NCBI RefSeq assembly: GCF_000819865.1
Contig: NZ_CDDF01000005.1
Location: 903,421 to 967,420 of the forward strand
Direction: 5' to 3'
DNA length: 64,000 bases
From: Aeromonas eucrenophila
GTDB lineage: Bacteria > Pseudomonadota > Gammaproteobacteria > Enterobacterales > Aeromonadaceae
The notes under the pieces: model-generated
Told to the model about the DNA's origin: nothing
Database searches by the model: none
Seen by the model: the letters and a program-made list of their open reading frames with translations, nothing else
In this document: positions 38,470 to 49,694 of the stretch, piece by piece
How positions within the stretch are numbered: position 1 is the stretch's first letter
Layout: the number at the start of each line of letters is the position of its first letter
Position numbers and translations under genes: made by a program

Positions 38470-39981
38470 ATGACTCCTGTAGTAGCCCTGGTGGGCCGCC
38501 CCAACGTGGGGAAATCCACCCTGTTTAACCGCCTGACCCGTACCCGGGATGCCCTGGTTGCCGATTTCCCCGGCCTGACCCGGGATCGCAAATACGGTCA
38601 GGCGAAGTTGGGCGAGCTGGAATTTATCGTGGTCGATACCGGCGGTATCGATGGCAGCGAAGAGGGGATCGAGCTGAAGATGGCCGAGCAATCCCTGCTG
38701 GCCATTGAAGAAGCCGATGTGGTGCTGTTCATGGTGGATGCGCGCGCTGGCTTGACCGCCGCGGATCAGGCCATCGCCGAGCACCTGCGTAAGACCCACA
38801 AGAAGGTATTCCTGGTTGCCAACAAGACCGACGGCATCGATGGCGACTCCGCCGTGTCCGAGTTCTATGCACTGGCGCTGGGCGAGGTCTACCAGATCGC
38901 GGCGGCCCACGGCCGTGGCGTGCTGAGCCTGCTGGAACTGGCCCTGGCTCCCCACCTGGAAGAGCTGGTGGAAGCGGCGGCGGGTGAGGAAGAAGATGCG
39001 CAACACGAACTGGATGAGGACTTCGACGAAGAAGCCTTGCTGCGCATGGTGGCCGCCGGTGACCTGGATACCCGGGAAGACACCAAGGAGACGCCGTTCG
39101 CCGACTTGCCCATCAAGTTCGCCATCGTCGGTCGTCCCAACGTCGGCAAATCGACCCTGACCAACCGCATGCTGGGTGAAGACCGCGTCATCGTCTATGA
39201 CATGCCGGGCACCACCCGCGACTCCGTCTACATCCCGATGGAGCGTGACGAGCAGAAGTACGTGATCATCGACACCGCAGGCGTGCGTCGTCGCGGCAAG
39301 GTTCACGAGACGGTGGAGAAGTTCTCCGTCATCAAGACCCTCAAGGCCATCGAAGATGCCAACGTCTGCCTGTTGGTGATCGACGCCCGCGAGACCATCA
39401 CCGATCAGGATCTGAGCATCCTGGGCTTCGTGCTCAACTCCGGCCGCTCCGTGGTGCTGGTGGTGAACAAGTGGGACGGCCTGGATCAGAAGATCAAAGA
39501 GGACGTCAAGAACGAGCTGGACCGTCGTCTGGGCTTCATCGACTTCGCCCGGGTGCACTTCATCTCCGCCCTGCACGGCAGCGGCGTTGGCCACCTGTTC
39601 GAATCCATCCAGGAGGCGTACCAGTCCGCGACTCGCCGGACCAGCACCGCCATGCTGACCCGCATCATGCAGATGGCGCAGGAAGACCACCAGCCGCCCA
39701 TGGTGAACGGTCGCCGGGTCAAGCTGAAGTATGCTCATGCCGGTGGCTACAACCCGCCGCGCATCGTGATCCACGGCAACCAGTTGAACGATCTGCCGGA
39801 TTCCTACAAGCGCTACCTCATGAACTACTTCCGCAAGTCGCTGAAGATCATGGGCACCCCGATCCGGGTCGAGTTCCAGGAGTCGGCCAACCCGTTCGAG
39901 GGCAGGAAGAATACCCTGACCCTGAGCCAGGAGCGGCAACGGGATCGCCTGCTGAAGGCGCGAAACAAAACCAAGAAATAA
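38470..39981 (+). CDS. der: Ribosome biogenesis GTPase Der (EngA)
   Basis: The 503-residue protein has two tandem GTPase domains, each with [10 protein letters not shown] (near 8 and again near 221), DTGG or DTAG, and NKTD or NKWD. A C-terminal KH-like domain with [13 protein letters not shown] completes it. It is needed for 50S assembly. An acidic linker ([17 protein letters not shown]) separates the GTPases. Confidence 0.98.
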   Translation: MTPVVALVGRPNVGKSTLFNRLTRTRDALVADFPGLTRDRKYGQAKLGELEFIVVDTGGIDGSEEGIELKMAEQSLLAIEEADVVLFMVDARAGLTAADQAIAEHLRKTHKKVFLVANKTDGIDGDSAVSEFYALALGEVYQIAAAHGRGVLSLLELALAPHLEELVEAAAGEEEDAQHELDEDFDEEALLRMVAAGDLDTREDTKETPFADLPIKFAIVGRPNVGKSTLTNRMLGEDRVIVYDMPGTTRDSVYIPMERDEQKYVIIDTAGVRRRGKVHETVEKFSVIKTLKAIEDANVCLLVIDARETITDQDLSILGFVLNSGRSVVLVVNKWDGLDQKIKEDVKNELDRRLGFIDFARVHFISALHGSGVGHLFESIQEAYQSATRRTSTAMLTRIMQMAQEDHQPPMVNGRRVKLKYAHAGGYNPPRIVIHGNQLNDLPDSYKRYLMNYFRKSLKIMGTPIRVEFQESANPFEGRKNTLTLSQERQRDRLLKARNKTKK

Positions 39982-39988
39982 GCGAATA

Positions 39989-40013
39989 CGGCTGCCTGTG
40001 GCAGCCGTTTTTT
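39989..40013 (+). terminator. Terminator after der
   Basis: CGGCTGCC-TGT-GGCAGCCG is followed by TTTTTT, 8 bp after the stop. Confidence 0.9.
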
Positions 40014-40078
40014 CTGGTAAACAGGGTAGGGGAAGGGGGTTATGCTGCCTTGACCCGCCCCAATGAGAGGAGTCCAGT

Positions 40079-40312
40079 ATGAACCCCTTGGTTTGCCCGG
40101 CCTGCAGCGCCGCGCTCGATAGCCGCAGCCGCGAGACGAGCTGCCCTCAGTGTCAGGCTCGCTACCGGATCCGGGCCCTGTGCCCGACCTGTGAGCAGGA
40201 ACTTGAGCGGCTCAAGGCCTGTGGCGCCGTGGATTATTTCTGCAACCACTGCAACAGCCTGATCTCCAAGCGTGCGGTCGCGTTCGAGGTAACGGCGCAG
40301 GCGGCGCAATAA
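40079..40312 (+). CDS. yfgJ: Zinc-ribbon protein of the YfgJ family
   Basis: The 77-residue protein has four CxxC knuckles: CPAC, CPQC, CPTC and CNHC, enough for two zinc sites. Function is unknown. It lies next to der as yfgJ does in E. coli, which supports the assignment. AGAGGAG precedes the ATG. Confidence 0.88.
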   Translation: MNPLVCPACSAALDSRSRETSCPQCQARYRIRALCPTCEQELERLKACGAVDYFCNHCNSLISKRAVAFEVTAQAAQ

Positions 40313-40324
40313 TGAAGCATTAAA

Positions 40325-40349
40325 AAACCCGGCCTTGGCCGGGTTTATT
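40325..40349. terminator. Bidirectional terminator after yfgJ
   Basis: AAACCCGGCC-TT-GGCCGGGTTT has A and T runs on both sides. It ends yfgJ and also overlaps the stop of the small basic ORF on the other strand. Confidence 0.8.
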
Positions 40350-40491
40350 CTGTGTGCTCTGCAATCAACAGGGTGTAGGAGCGATTCCTGCGCCATATCT
40401 TGCGTTTCATGTCGTTGAGCTTGAGCTTGCGTCTGGGGCTCCAGGCACACTTGCTCTTCCTGGTCAGCGTGGCTCTTCTGCGTGTTCTCAT
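40345..40491 (-). CDS. 48-residue strongly basic protein
   Basis: An ATG at 40491 preceded by GGAGG at 7 bp opens a 48-codon ORF ending in TAA inside the yfgJ-side terminator. The first 40 residues contain 17 Arg or Lys (MRTRRRATLTRKSKCAWS...), then LLIAEHTE. Such composition is typical of nucleic-acid or ribosome-binding small proteins, but I recognise no family. It is convergent with yfgJ. Between it and mltF lie 265 bp without another ORF. Confidence 0.6.
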   Translation of the reverse strand: MRTRRRATLTRKSKCAWSPRRKLKLNDMKRKIWRRNRSYTLLIAEHTE

Positions 40492-40756
40492 TTCGTTTCC
40501 TCCCTGGTCATCCTGGCGCTGTCGAGGGTGCGTCGGTGCATTCTGCTATCGGCATCGCAAGTGGGTGAAAATATTGCGATAAGCACGTCTCGAACAGGCA
40601 CAGGTCTGGGAGGATGGTAACAGATCCTCCCCCTCGAAAACAAACCCGGGCCGGCCTCAGAACCCGTTCATCATCTTACTGCGAGGTCGTGATCAAGGCT
40701 CATGTGCTGCGCTTTACCTTGCTTCCGACCTCTCGTCACAGATAGTGAACAGGTTC
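40492..40756. other. Gap between the small basic ORF and mltF, with two hairpins
   Basis: No gene is seen. It holds a 7-bp stem (ATCGCAA 40554-40560 with TTGCGAT 40574-40580) and an 8-bp stem (GGGAGGAT 40608-40615 with ATCCTCCC 40624-40631). Neither has a T-tract. They may belong to a leader of the small basic ORF. Confidence 0.4.
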
Positions 40757-42247
40757 TCAGGGGATGATCTGCTTGACCACCTCGGCGATGATGGTGGGGC
40801 GCTCATCCGTGGCGCTCGGCTCGCTGCTGTCATCTTCGTCCAGCTCTTCCCGGCGATGGGCCTTGCGCTGCTCGTTGTCGAGCCAGAGCAGGCTCTGGTA
40901 ATACTGGCGCACGTTGTTGACGTAGTTGCGTGCCTCGCCGCCCCGGGCGTAGCCGTAGCGCACCTTGCGATGCCAGCGGGACTGTTGCAGCAGCGGCAGC
41001 ACTTCCTTCACGTCGCTCCAGGCATCGGGATTCTTGCCAAGCTCCTTGGTCAGGCGGCGGGCATCCATCATGTGGCCGTAGCCGATGTTGTAGGCGGTGA
41101 GGGCGAACCACACCTTCTCGTCATCCGGCACCGAGTCCGGCACCTTCTCCATCATCTCCTGCAGATAACGGGCGCCGCCCTTGATGCTCTCCTCCGGGTG
41201 GGTTCTGTCACTGACCCCCATCGCCTTGGCGGTGGGCTCGGTCAGCATCATCATGCCGCGCACCCCGGTGTAGGATTTCGCCAGTGGGTCCCAGTGGGAC
41301 TCCTGATAGCTGATGGCGGCCAGCAGGCGCCAGTCGATGTCCTTGGCGTGGGTCTGGAACAGCTCCTGATACTTGGGCAGCAGGCTCTTGGCCCGCTGCA
41401 GGAAGGTGCGGGTGTCGACAAAATCGAAGTTCTGCACGTGGCCGAAGTACTTCTCGTCGAGCTTGGCGATGGAGCCATCCATGAAGCGTTGGCCGAAGAA
41501 GTCGATGATGCTGGCGTAGAGGCTGTCATCGGGCAGCTTGGTCATGGCCCAGGCCACGGCCTGCTTCTTGGCCAGTGTCAGCCCCTCGGTGAGCTCGGGG
41601 TAGTAGCGTTGGGTGCGAGCCAGCACTGTGTCCTGCACCACTGTGTAGTCCACCTTGCCATCGACCACCTGCTTGAGCAGCTCCTCCACGTCCGCGTCCC
41701 GGTTGACGCTCCAGTTCAGGTTGGGGTTCTGCTTGCTGAGCTCCTTCATCAGATCCTCGCCGGTGGAGCCGGCGGGTACGACGATGGAGCCCTTGAGATC
41801 CCCAAGATCCTTGGGCTTGGGGGAGCCGTTGCGATAGACCAGCTTGGGGGAGACCTGGTAGAAGCCGGGACCGAAGCGAAACAGCTTGCGCCGCTCCGGT
41901 GTCACTACGATGGCGGCGGCCGCGAGATCGAGTTTGCCCTTCTCCAGCAACTCCACCAGCTCGGCGGTGCTGTAGGTGGGGACTATGGTCAGCTTGACCC
42001 CCAACCAGTCGGCATAGTCTTTCGCGAGCTCGTAATCGAACCCCTGGGCGACGTCGTCACGCTGGTAATAAGAGGTCGGCCCATAGAGGGTGCCAACCCG
42101 GATCTCGCCACGCTGGCGGATCTGCTCCAGCTGGCTGGAGGGGGAATAGAAGTCACAACCGGCGAGGGCCAGCGTCAACAGCATCCCGATAAACAGTCGA
42201 AAAATGCAGCGCAAGTAGGTGAGTACCCTTGTTGAAAAAATCGGCAT
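40757..42247 (-). CDS. mltF: Membrane-bound lytic transglycosylase F
   Basis: The 496-residue enzyme cleaves peptidoglycan to 1,6-anhydromuropeptides. The signal ends MLLTLALAGCD, so it is a lipoprotein. A periplasmic binding-type domain (about 40-265, GEIRVGTLYGP...) precedes an SLT domain with the catalytic Glu in SYQESHWDP and the motifs GVRGMMMLT and AYNIGYGH. The C-terminal tail is acidic. It is divergent from purL, as in E. coli (yfhD). Confidence 0.95.
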   Translation of the reverse strand: MPIFSTRVLTYLRCIFRLFIGMLLTLALAGCDFYSPSSQLEQIRQRGEIRVGTLYGPTSYYQRDDVAQGFDYELAKDYADWLGVKLTIVPTYSTAELVELLEKGKLDLAAAAIVVTPERRKLFRFGPGFYQVSPKLVYRNGSPKPKDLGDLKGSIVVPAGSTGEDLMKELSKQNPNLNWSVNRDADVEELLKQVVDGKVDYTVVQDTVLARTQRYYPELTEGLTLAKKQAVAWAMTKLPDDSLYASIIDFFGQRFMDGSIAKLDEKYFGHVQNFDFVDTRTFLQRAKSLLPKYQELFQTHAKDIDWRLLAAISYQESHWDPLAKSYTGVRGMMMLTEPTAKAMGVSDRTHPEESIKGGARYLQEMMEKVPDSVPDDEKVWFALTAYNIGYGHMMDARRLTKELGKNPDAWSDVKEVLPLLQQSRWHRKVRYGYARGGEARNYVNNVRQYYQSLLWLDNEQRKAHRREELDEDDSSEPSATDERPTIIAEVVKQIIP

Positions 42248-42308
42248 TTGTCAAAAAAGAGGCTCCTTTATACCAGAGAGTGTGGAGCGAGTCACATCGC
42301 GCTAGATG

Positions 42309-42347
42309 AGAAAAACGTTTGTCCGTTATCAGCCTGATCCCTATAAT
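42309..42347 (+). promoter_or_regulatory. purL promoter with PurR-like operator
   Basis: TTGTCC (42319-42324) and a perfect TATAAT (42342-42347) are 17 bp apart. A PurR-like half-conserved 16-mer at 42309-42324, with the exact core AAACGTTTG of the ACGCAAACGTTTGCGT consensus, overlaps the -35. This fits purine repression of purL. Confidence 0.6.
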
Positions 42348-42396
42348 ACGCGCGTCTCAAATCCCCCCACACTCTAAAACTTGGTGAGAAAGGTAT

Positions 42397-45300
42397 ATGG
42401 AAATCTTGCGTGGTGCCCCTGCACTGTCTGAGTTTCGTGTCCACAAGCTGCTGCAAAGCTGTGCGCAGAGAGGAGTAGAGATAGAGAGCGTCTATGCCGA
42501 ATATGTGCACTTCGCCGAGCTTTCAAGCCCCTTGTCGCCACCGGAGCGAGCGACCTTGGGCCAGCTCTTGCGCTACGGCCCGACCATCCCAGAACACACC
42601 CCCAGCGGTCAGCTGTTTCTCGTTACCCCCCGTCCCGGCACTATCTCCCCCTGGTCTTCCAAAGCAACCGACATCGCCCACAACTGCGGCCTGAACCAGG
42701 TCAAGCGGCTGGAGCGCGGCATTGCCTATTACCTGCAGCCCAAGGCTGACTTGACCGAAGGCCAGCGGGCCGAGGTGATGGCGCTGCTGCACGATCGCAT
42801 GATGGAGGTGGTGTTTGGCGAGATGAGCCAGGCGAGTGCCCTGTTCTCGCACCAGACGCCACGCCCCTTCACTCAGGTCGATGTGCTGGGGGGAGGGCGC
42901 GCCGCCCTGGCCTCTGCCAACATCAGTCTGGGTCTGGCCCTGGCCGAGGACGAAATCGACTATCTGGTCGAGAACTTCACCCGGCTTGGCCGCAATCCGA
43001 ACGACATCGAGCTCTACATGTTTGCCCAGGCGAACTCCGAGCACTGTCGTCACAAGATCTTCAACGCCGACTGGACCATAGACGGTGAGCAGCAACCCAA
43101 GTCGCTGTTCAAGATGATCAAGAACACCTTCGAGCAGACGCCAGACCATGTCCTGTCTGCCTATAAAGACAACGCCGCCGTGATGGAAGGCAGCGAAGGG
43201 GGCCGTTTCTTCCCGAGCCCCGCCAGCGGTGAGTATCAGTATCACCAGGAGCGGGTCGACATCCTGATGAAGGTGGAGACCCACAACCACCCGACCGCCA
43301 TCTCTCCCTTCCCGGGGGCGGCTACCGGCTCCGGTGGCGAGATCCGTGACGAAGGTGCGACCGGCCGTGGCGCCAAGCCCAAGGCGGGCCTGGTGGGTTT
43401 CTCCGTCTCCAACCTGCGCATCCCCGGCTTCGAGCAGCCCTGGGAGCAGGATTTCGGCAAACCCAGCCGCATCGTCAGCGCCTTTGACATCATGCAGGAG
43501 GGGCCGCTCGGTGGCGCCGCCTTCAACAACGAATTCGGCCGTCCGGCCATTCTCGGTTACTTCCGTACCTTCGAAGAGCAGGTGCCGAGCCACAATGGCG
43601 TCGAGGTGCGGGGCTATCACAAGCCCATCATGCTGGCGGGCGGTATCGGCAACATCCGCACCGAGCACGTCCAGAAGGGGGAGATCCCGGTGGGAGCCGC
43701 CCTCATCGTGCTGGGTGGCCCGGCCATGAACATCGGCCTCGGTGGCGGTGCTGCCTCCTCCATGGCTTCCGGCCAGTCTGCCGAGGATCTGGACTTTGCC
43801 TCGGTGCAGCGGGACAACCCCGAGATGGAGCGCCGTTGCCAGGAAGTGATCGACCGCTGCTGGCAGCTTGGCGACGACAACCCCATCGTCTTCATCCACG
43901 ACGTGGGTGCGGGCGGCCTCTCCAACGCCATGCCTGAGCTGGTCAACGACGGCGAGCGCGGCGGCAAGTTCGACCTGCGTGCCATCCAGTGCGACGAGCC
44001 GGGCATGAGCCCCCTCGAGATCTGGTGCAACGAATCCCAGGAGCGTTACGTGCTGGCGGTGGCCCAGGACAAGCTGCCCCAGTTCAAGGCGCTGTGCGAG
44101 CGTGAGCGGGCGCCTTATGCCGTCATCGGCACCGCCATCGAGGAGAAGCATCTGACCCTCAGCGATGCGCATTTTGACAATCAGCCCATCGATCTGCCGC
44201 TGGACGTGCTGCTCGGCAAGGCGCCCAAGATGCACCGCGACGTCACCAGCCTGCCGGCCCAGGGCAAGCCCCTCGCGCTCGACGGCATCACCCTCAGCGA
44301 GGCGGCCGAGCGGGTGCTGCGTCTGCCGACGGTGGCGGAGAAGTCCTTCCTCATCACCATCGGCGATCGCAGCGTGACCGGGCTGGTCAACCGTGATCAG
44401 ATGGTCGGCCCCTGGCAGATCCCGGTGGCGGATTGCGCCGTCACCGCGGCGACCTACGACGGCTACCACGGCGAGGCCATGTCCCTGGGTGAACGCACCC
44501 CGGTGGCGCTGCTCTCCCACGCCGCCTCCGCTCGTATGGCGGTGGCCGAGGCCCTGACCAACCTGGCGCCGGCTCACATCGGTTCCCTCAAGCGGGTCAA
44601 GCTCTCCGCGAACTGGATGGCCGCCGCCGGTCACCCGGGGGAAGACGCCGGCCTCTATGAGGCGGTCAAGGCGGTGGGCGAGGAGCTCTGCCCGGCCCTT
44701 GGCATCACCATCCCGGTCGGCAAGGACTCCATGTCCATGAAGACCCGCTGGCAACAAGCCGGTGAGGAGCGCAGCGTCACCTCGCCGCTCTCCCTGCTGA
44801 TCACCGCCTTCGCCCGGGTGGAGGATGTGCGCAATACCGTCACCCCGCAGCTGCGTACTGATCTCGGCGAGACCGACCTCATCCTGATTGACCTTGGCAA
44901 TGGTAAGCAGCGCCTCGGCGCCTCGGCCCTGGCTCAGGTCTATCGCCAGCTCGGCGACAGTGCACCGGATCTCGACAACCCGGTGCAGCTCAAGGGCTTC
45001 TTCAACGCCATCCAGACGCTGGTGGCGGACAGAAAACTCATCGCCTACCACGACAGATCCGACGGTGGCCTCTTCGTCACCCTGACCGAGATGGCCTTCG
45101 CCGGTCATTGCGGCCTCGACATCCAGCTCGATCGCATCGGCGGCGAGCTGCTGCCGGCCCTGTTCAACGAGGAGCTGGGTGCCGTCATCCAGGTGCGCCG
45201 CGATGACAAGGAGGCCGTGCTGACCCTGCTGGCTGGCCATGGTTTGGCTGCCTGTTCCCACGTGCTGGGCACGGTGCGTGAGGGGGATCTCATCACCCTC

Positions 45301-46290
45301 GAGCGCGCAGGCACAGAGGTCTATCGCGCCAGCCGCACCGCCCTTCGCACCGCCTGGGGCGAGACCAGCTGGCAGATGCAGCGCCTGCGGGACAACCCCG
45401 AGTGCGCGGATCAGGAACACGCAGCCCGCCAGGATGCGACCGACCCGGGTCTGCACGCGTCCTTAAGCTTCAACCCGAGTGAAGACGTGGCCGCCCCCTA
45501 CATCGCCCGCGGGGTCTCCCCCCGTCTGGCGGTGCTGCGCGAGCAGGGGGTCAACTCCCACGTGGAGATGGCGGCGGCGTTTGACCGTGCCGGCTTCACC
45601 GCCGTCGACGTGCATATGAGCGACATCTTGTCCGGTCGTGTTGAGCTAAGCCAGTTCCAGAGCCTGGTGGCCTGTGGTGGCTTCTCCTACGGCGACGTGC
45701 TGGGGGCAGGTGAGGGCTGGGCCAAGTCCATCCTGTTCAACGACGGCGCGCGCGAGCAGTTCCAGCGCTTCTTCGAGCGTGGCGATACGCTCTCCCTTGG
45801 GGTCTGCAACGGTTGCCAGATGATGTCCAACCTGCGTGATCTCATCCCGGGTGCCGATCTCTGGCCGCGCTTCGTGCGCAACCGCTCAGAGCGCTTCGAG
45901 GCACGCTTCAGCCTGGTGCAGGTGCAGGAGTCGCCCTCCGCCTTCTTCGCCGGCATGGCCGGATCTGTCATGCCCATCGCCGTCTCCCACGGGGAAGGGC
46001 GAGTGGAGGTGCGTGATGCCGCCCATCTGGCCGCCCTGCAAGGGAGCAAGCTGGTGGGTCTGCGCTTCGTGGACAACCGTGGTCAGGTCACCGAGCAGTA
46101 CCCGGCCAACCCGAATGGCGCACCGGACGGCATCACAGCCGTGACCAGTCAGGACGGTCGCGCCACTATCATGATGCCGCACCCGGAGCGGGTGTTCCGC
46201 ACCGTGGCCAACTCCTGGCACCCGGACAACTGGGGCGAGGACGGCGCCTGGATGCGGATGTTCCGCAACGCGCGCGTGCGTCTGGGGTAA
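42397..46290 (+). CDS. purL: Phosphoribosylformylglycinamidine synthase
   Basis: The 1,297-residue single-chain enzyme converts FGAR to FGAM using glutamine. An N-terminal domain is followed by the two ATP-grasp-like AIR-synthase halves ([47 protein letters not shown]). The C-terminal glutaminase has the nucleophile Cys in [12 protein letters not shown] and the His/Glu motif MPHPERVF. Length matches E. coli PurL (1,295). No second pur gene adjoins it. Confidence 0.98.
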   Translation: MEILRGAPALSEFRVHKLLQSCAQRGVEIESVYAEYVHFAELSSPLSPPERATLGQLLRYGPTIPEHTPSGQLFLVTPRPGTISPWSSKATDIAHNCGLNQVKRLERGIAYYLQPKADLTEGQRAEVMALLHDRMMEVVFGEMSQASALFSHQTPRPFTQVDVLGGGRAALASANISLGLALAEDEIDYLVENFTRLGRNPNDIELYMFAQANSEHCRHKIFNADWTIDGEQQPKSLFKMIKNTFEQTPDHVLSAYKDNAAVMEGSEGGRFFPSPASGEYQYHQERVDILMKVETHNHPTAISPFPGAATGSGGEIRDEGATGRGAKPKAGLVGFSVSNLRIPGFEQPWEQDFGKPSRIVSAFDIMQEGPLGGAAFNNEFGRPAILGYFRTFEEQVPSHNGVEVRGYHKPIMLAGGIGNIRTEHVQKGEIPVGAALIVLGGPAMNIGLGGGAASSMASGQSAEDLDFASVQRDNPEMERRCQEVIDRCWQLGDDNPIVFIHDVGAGGLSNAMPELVNDGERGGKFDLRAIQCDEPGMSPLEIWCNESQERYVLAVAQDKLPQFKALCERERAPYAVIGTAIEEKHLTLSDAHFDNQPIDLPLDVLLGKAPKMHRDVTSLPAQGKPLALDGITLSEAAERVLRLPTVAEKSFLITIGDRSVTGLVNRDQMVGPWQIPVADCAVTAATYDGYHGEAMSLGERTPVALLSHAASARMAVAEALTNLAPAHIGSLKRVKLSANWMAAAGHPGEDAGLYEAVKAVGEELCPALGITIPVGKDSMSMKTRWQQAGEERSVTSPLSLLITAFARVEDVRNTVTPQLRTDLGETDLILIDLGNGKQRLGASALAQVYRQLGDSAPDLDNPVQLKGFFNAIQTLVADRKLIAYHDRSDGGLFVTLTEMAFAGHCGLDIQLDRIGGELLPALFNEELGAVIQVRRDDKEAVLTLLAGHGLAACSHVLGTVREGDLITLERAGTEVYRASRTALRTAWGETSWQMQRLRDNPECADQEHAARQDATDPGLHASLSFNPSEDVAAPYIARGVSPRLAVLREQGVNSHVEMAAAFDRAGFTAVDVHMSDILSGRVELSQFQSLVACGGFSYGDVLGAGEGWAKSILFNDGAREQFQRFFERGDTLSLGVCNGCQMMSNLRDLIPGADLWPRFVRNRSERFEARFSLVQVQESPSAFFAGMAGSVMPIAVSHGEGRVEVRDAAHLAALQGSKLVGLRFVDNRGQVTEQYPANPNGAPDGITAVTSQDGRATIMMPHPERVFRTVANSWHPDNWGEDGAWMRMFRNARVRLG

Positions 46291-46315
46291 TCCCCGCCGC
46301 GTACACAGCAACAAT

Positions 46316-46343
46316 GAAAAACCGGCCAACAGGCCGGTTTTTT
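46316..46343 (+). terminator. Terminator after purL
   Basis: AAAACCGGCC-AACA-GGCCGG is followed by TTTTTT. Confidence 0.9.
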
Positions 46344-46380
46344 ATGGGCGCAGCACAGGCGCTGCGTGAATGATCCTGAC

Positions 46381-46428
46381 TCAGGGCTCAGGGCTCAGGG
46401 CTCAGGACTCAGCCTGTAGCATGTAGCA
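46381..46428. repeat. Short heptanucleotide tandem repeats
   Basis: TCAGGGC occurs three times in a row, then once as TCAGGAC plus TCAG (46381-46412). A second 7-mer, TGTAGCA, is repeated twice at 46415-46428. It lies in the intergenic gap between the purL and nuo terminators. Confidence 0.7.
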
Positions 46429-46540
46429 GCCCCGGCCCTTTGACGCTGGATCAGGAGGGGATGGCGAGGGGTGAAAGGGGAGGGCGGCGCATTACCGGCT
46501 GGAGCAGGATGCAGGATAGATACCGTCTTGGATGGGGCAT

Positions 46541-46568
46541 AAAAAAACCGGCCACGTGGGCCGGTTTG
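46541..46568 (-). terminator. Terminator of the nuo operon
   Basis: On the minus strand AAACCGGCC-CACGT-GGCCGGTTT is followed by further T, 22 bp after the nuoN stop. Confidence 0.9.
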
Positions 46569-46590
46569 TTGTGCTGTGACGGGTGAGTGC

Positions 46591-48054
46591 TTAGTGCAGC
46601 ACCACGTTCTGGAAGCCCTGCACCAGGCTGATGACCGGCTGGGGATAGATACCCAGCGCCACCACCAGAATGGCGGAGAGCAGCACCACCAGGCCCCCGG
46701 AGGAGAAAGCCCAGTCGGCCTTGGCATCGCGCAATTGCATGCCGGGCTCGCGCAGGTAGAGGGTGACCATGACCCGCAGGTAGTAGTAGAGCCCCAGGGC
46801 GCTGCCGAGAACTATGGCGCCGGAGAGCCACCACAGCTTGGCATCGACGGTGACGCCGATGAGGTAGAACTTGCCGATGAAGCCCAGGGTCATGGGGATG
46901 CCCGCCAAGGAGAGCATCATCACCGTCATGACGGCGGTCAGGTAAGGACGATGCCAGAATAGACCGCGGTAGCTGTGCAGGGAGTCCGCATCCTTGCCGC
47001 GATAGGGGCTGGACATCATGCTGATGACGCCAAACGCCCCCAGGCTGGTGAACAGGTACATCAGCAGGTAGACGCCGGCAGCTTCCACCGGCATCTGGCC
47101 GAGGCGGCTCGCCACCACCACCGCCAGCAGATAGCCGAAGTGGGAGATGGAGGAGTAGCCCATCATCCGCTTGATGTTGGTCTGGATCAGCGCCAGCAGG
47201 TTACCGACGACGATGGACACGACCGCAATGGCTGCCAGCAGCCAGTGGAACATGGGATCGCCGGTGGCAGGGACCGCCAGATAGAAGCGCAGCAGCACGC
47301 AGAACACCGCGATCTTGCTGACGGTCGCGAGGAAGGTAGCGACCGGTGCCGGGGCACCCTCGTACACGTCCGGGGTCCAGAGGTGGAAGGGGGCGAGGGA
47401 GAGCTTGAAGGCGAAGCCCACCAGCATCAGACCCAGGCCGCCCATCAGCAGCGGATGGTGAGCCGGGCTCTGGGCCAGGGTCAGGCCGAGATCGCTGAAG
47501 CTCAGGCTGCCGGCCTGGGCGTAGAGCAGCGCCATGCCAAACAGCAGGAAGGCGGTGGCGGCGGCGGAGAGCACCATGTACTTGATGCTGGCTTCCAGGG
47601 AATGACGCTCGCGGTAGGCATAGCCCACCAGACCGAACATCGGCAGGGTCAGCATCTCGATCCCGATGAACAGGGAGGCGAGGTGGCGGGAACCCGCCAG
47701 CACCAGGCCACCGGCGGTGGCGATCAGCAGCAGCAGGTAGAACTCTTCCCGGTTGTCCGGATAGCCCTTGAGCCAGGAGCGGCCGAAGGTACAGGTTGCC
47801 AGGGCACCGATGAGTACCAGCCCCATGTAGAAGACGGCGTAAGCGTCCACTTGCAGCAGGGGAGTGACGCCCTGATCCCCCTGGGCCATCACGATGGGCA
47901 GGGAGAAGAGGGCCAGGTTCAGACCCGTGATGGTCACCACGAAGGCGGTGTCATCACAGCGCTTCCAGGCGATGGCCAGCATCAGGGCCACCATGGCCCC
48001 CGTGGTCAGCAGCAGGGGCAGCAGGGCCAGCAGTTGAGCTGCGGTAAACGTCAT
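46591..48054 (-). CDS. nuoN: NADH-quinone oxidoreductase subunit N
   Basis: The 487-residue antiporter-like membrane subunit of complex I has about 14 spans. Key features are the conserved Lys/Glu in membrane helices (for example [28 protein letters not shown]). AGGAGC precedes the ATG at 48054; the longer open frame to 48132 has no membrane sequence and overlaps nuoM. It is the last gene of the operon. Confidence 0.97.
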   Translation of the reverse strand: MTFTAAQLLALLPLLLTTGAMVALMLAIAWKRCDDTAFVVTITGLNLALFSLPIVMAQGDQGVTPLLQVDAYAVFYMGLVLIGALATCTFGRSWLKGYPDNREEFYLLLLIATAGGLVLAGSRHLASLFIGIEMLTLPMFGLVGYAYRERHSLEASIKYMVLSAAATAFLLFGMALLYAQAGSLSFSDLGLTLAQSPAHHPLLMGGLGLMLVGFAFKLSLAPFHLWTPDVYEGAPAPVATFLATVSKIAVFCVLLRFYLAVPATGDPMFHWLLAAIAVVSIVVGNLLALIQTNIKRMMGYSSISHFGYLLAVVVASRLGQMPVEAAGVYLLMYLFTSLGAFGVISMMSSPYRGKDADSLHSYRGLFWHRPYLTAVMTVMMLSLAGIPMTLGFIGKFYLIGVTVDAKLWWLSGAIVLGSALGLYYYLRVMVTLYLREPGMQLRDAKADWAFSSGGLVVLLSAILVVALGIYPQPVISLVQGFQNVVLH

Positions 48055-48100
48055 GACAGTGCTCCTGTAATGGACAAGGAAGGCAGCAGAAGAGAAGTCA

Positions 48101-49618
48101 TCATTGCAAGGCTCCTGTGCTCGGCAGCGCATACCAGTGCAGCACGTTCAGCAGGCTGCTGCTGGCGGTATCGAGCACCGGCTGGGGATAGACCCCGAGC
48201 AGTACCAAGAGGCCGGCGATGGTCAGCATCATGGCCAGCTCACGGCTGTCCAGGCCCTTGAGGGGTTTGTCATCCTTGGGGGCACCGAAGCAGGCCCGTT
48301 GCAGCATGATGAGGGAGTAGACCGAGGCCAGCACCAGGCCGAAGGTGGCGATGATGGTCATGATCGGCGCCACCTGGAAGCTGCCGATGAGGATCAGGAA
48401 CTCGCCGATGAAGTTGCCGGTGCCCGGCATCCCCAGCGAGGCGACCGAGAAGAACAGCATCACACCCGGCAGGTAGCGCAGGCGTCCCCAGAGGCCGCCC
48501 ATCTGGCGCAGATCACGGGTGTGCAGACGCTCGTAGAGCTGGCCGCACAGGATGAACAGGCCGGCGGCGGAGAGGCCGTGGGCGATCATCTGTACCACGG
48601 CGCCTTGCAGCGCGAGCTCGCTACCGGAGTAGATGGCGATCATCACGAAGCCCATGTGGGAGATACTGGTGTAGGCCACCAGTCGCTTGATGTCGGTTTG
48701 GGCGAAGGCCAGCAGTGCACCGTAGACAATGCCGAACAGACCCAGCCCCATGGCATAGGGCGCGAACTGGGCAGACGCCTCGGGGAACAGCGGCAGGGTG
48801 AAGCGCAGCAGGCCGTAAGCAGCGGTCTTCAGCAGGATCCCTGCCAAATCCACGGAACCCGCGGTCGGCGCCTGGCTGTGGGCATCCGGCAGCCAGCCGT
48901 GCAACGGCACCAGCGGCATCTTGACCGCGAAGGCGATGAAGAAGCCCAGCATCAGCAACCACTGTACGCCTGTGCTCATCGGGGTATTGAGCAGGTCCAG
49001 GTAGTTGAAGGTGAAGACACCAGTGGCGGCGTGGTGGGTCAGCACCAGTCCCAGGATGGCGACCAGCATGATGAGGCCGCTCGCCTGGGTGTAGATGAAG
49101 AACTTGGTGGCGGCGTTGATACGGGATTTACCGTCGGTGACCGAGTGGCCCCAGAGCGCGATCAGGAAGTACATCGGAACCAGCATCATCTCCCAGAAGA
49201 AGAAGAACAGGAACAGATCCACCGCCATGAAGACGCCGAGCACGCCGCCCAGGATCCACAGCAGGTTCAGGTGGAAGAAGCCAATGCGCTGCACGATTTC
49301 TTTCCAGGAACAGAGGATGGCCAGCACGCCGATGAAGCTGGTGAGCATCACCATCAGCAGGGAGAGACCATCCACCGCCAGGTGCAGTGAGATGCCGAAG
49401 CGGGGGATCCAGGGCAATTGCCACTCGGCCGCCCAGACGGGGAGGCCGGGGTTTGCCAGGCTGAAATCACCACTAAACCAGATGGCGCCGGAGAGCAACA
49501 GGCAGGCACTCATGGACAGCAGGGCTACCCAGCGGACGAACTGTCCACCGAGGCGCTCCATCTGCCAGCAGAGCAAGCCGCCGATAAAAGGAATTAACAA
49601 GATCCAGAGTAAGGTCAC
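48101..49618 (-). CDS. nuoM: NADH-quinone oxidoreductase subunit M
   Basis: The 505-residue proton-pumping subunit has about 14 spans. It shows the family motif [37 protein letters not shown] and [14 protein letters not shown]. It lies between nuoL and nuoN. Confidence 0.97.
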   Translation of the reverse strand: MTLLWILLIPFIGGLLCWQMERLGGQFVRWVALLSMSACLLLSGAIWFSGDFSLANPGLPVWAAEWQLPWIPRFGISLHLAVDGLSLLMVMLTSFIGVLAILCSWKEIVQRIGFFHLNLLWILGGVLGVFMAVDLFLFFFFWEMMLVPMYFLIALWGHSVTDGKSRINAATKFFIYTQASGLIMLVAILGLVLTHHAATGVFTFNYLDLLNTPMSTGVQWLLMLGFFIAFAVKMPLVPLHGWLPDAHSQAPTAGSVDLAGILLKTAAYGLLRFTLPLFPEASAQFAPYAMGLGLFGIVYGALLAFAQTDIKRLVAYTSISHMGFVMIAIYSGSELALQGAVVQMIAHGLSAAGLFILCGQLYERLHTRDLRQMGGLWGRLRYLPGVMLFFSVASLGMPGTGNFIGEFLILIGSFQVAPIMTIIATFGLVLASVYSLIMLQRACFGAPKDDKPLKGLDSRELAMMLTIAGLLVLLGVYPQPVLDTASSSLLNVLHWYALPSTGALQ

Positions 49619-49694
49619 GATATCAGCTCTCTCATAGGTTCTAGTCGCTGAGCAGGCCCGCAGGCCTGCAGTGAATTCAGGGAATGCATCGACG

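Noticed and set aside
42523..45456. 977-codon open frame antisense to purL
   Set aside because: It is a shadow of the high-G+C purL gene, with low-complexity His/Gly/Leu-rich sequence and no family motif.
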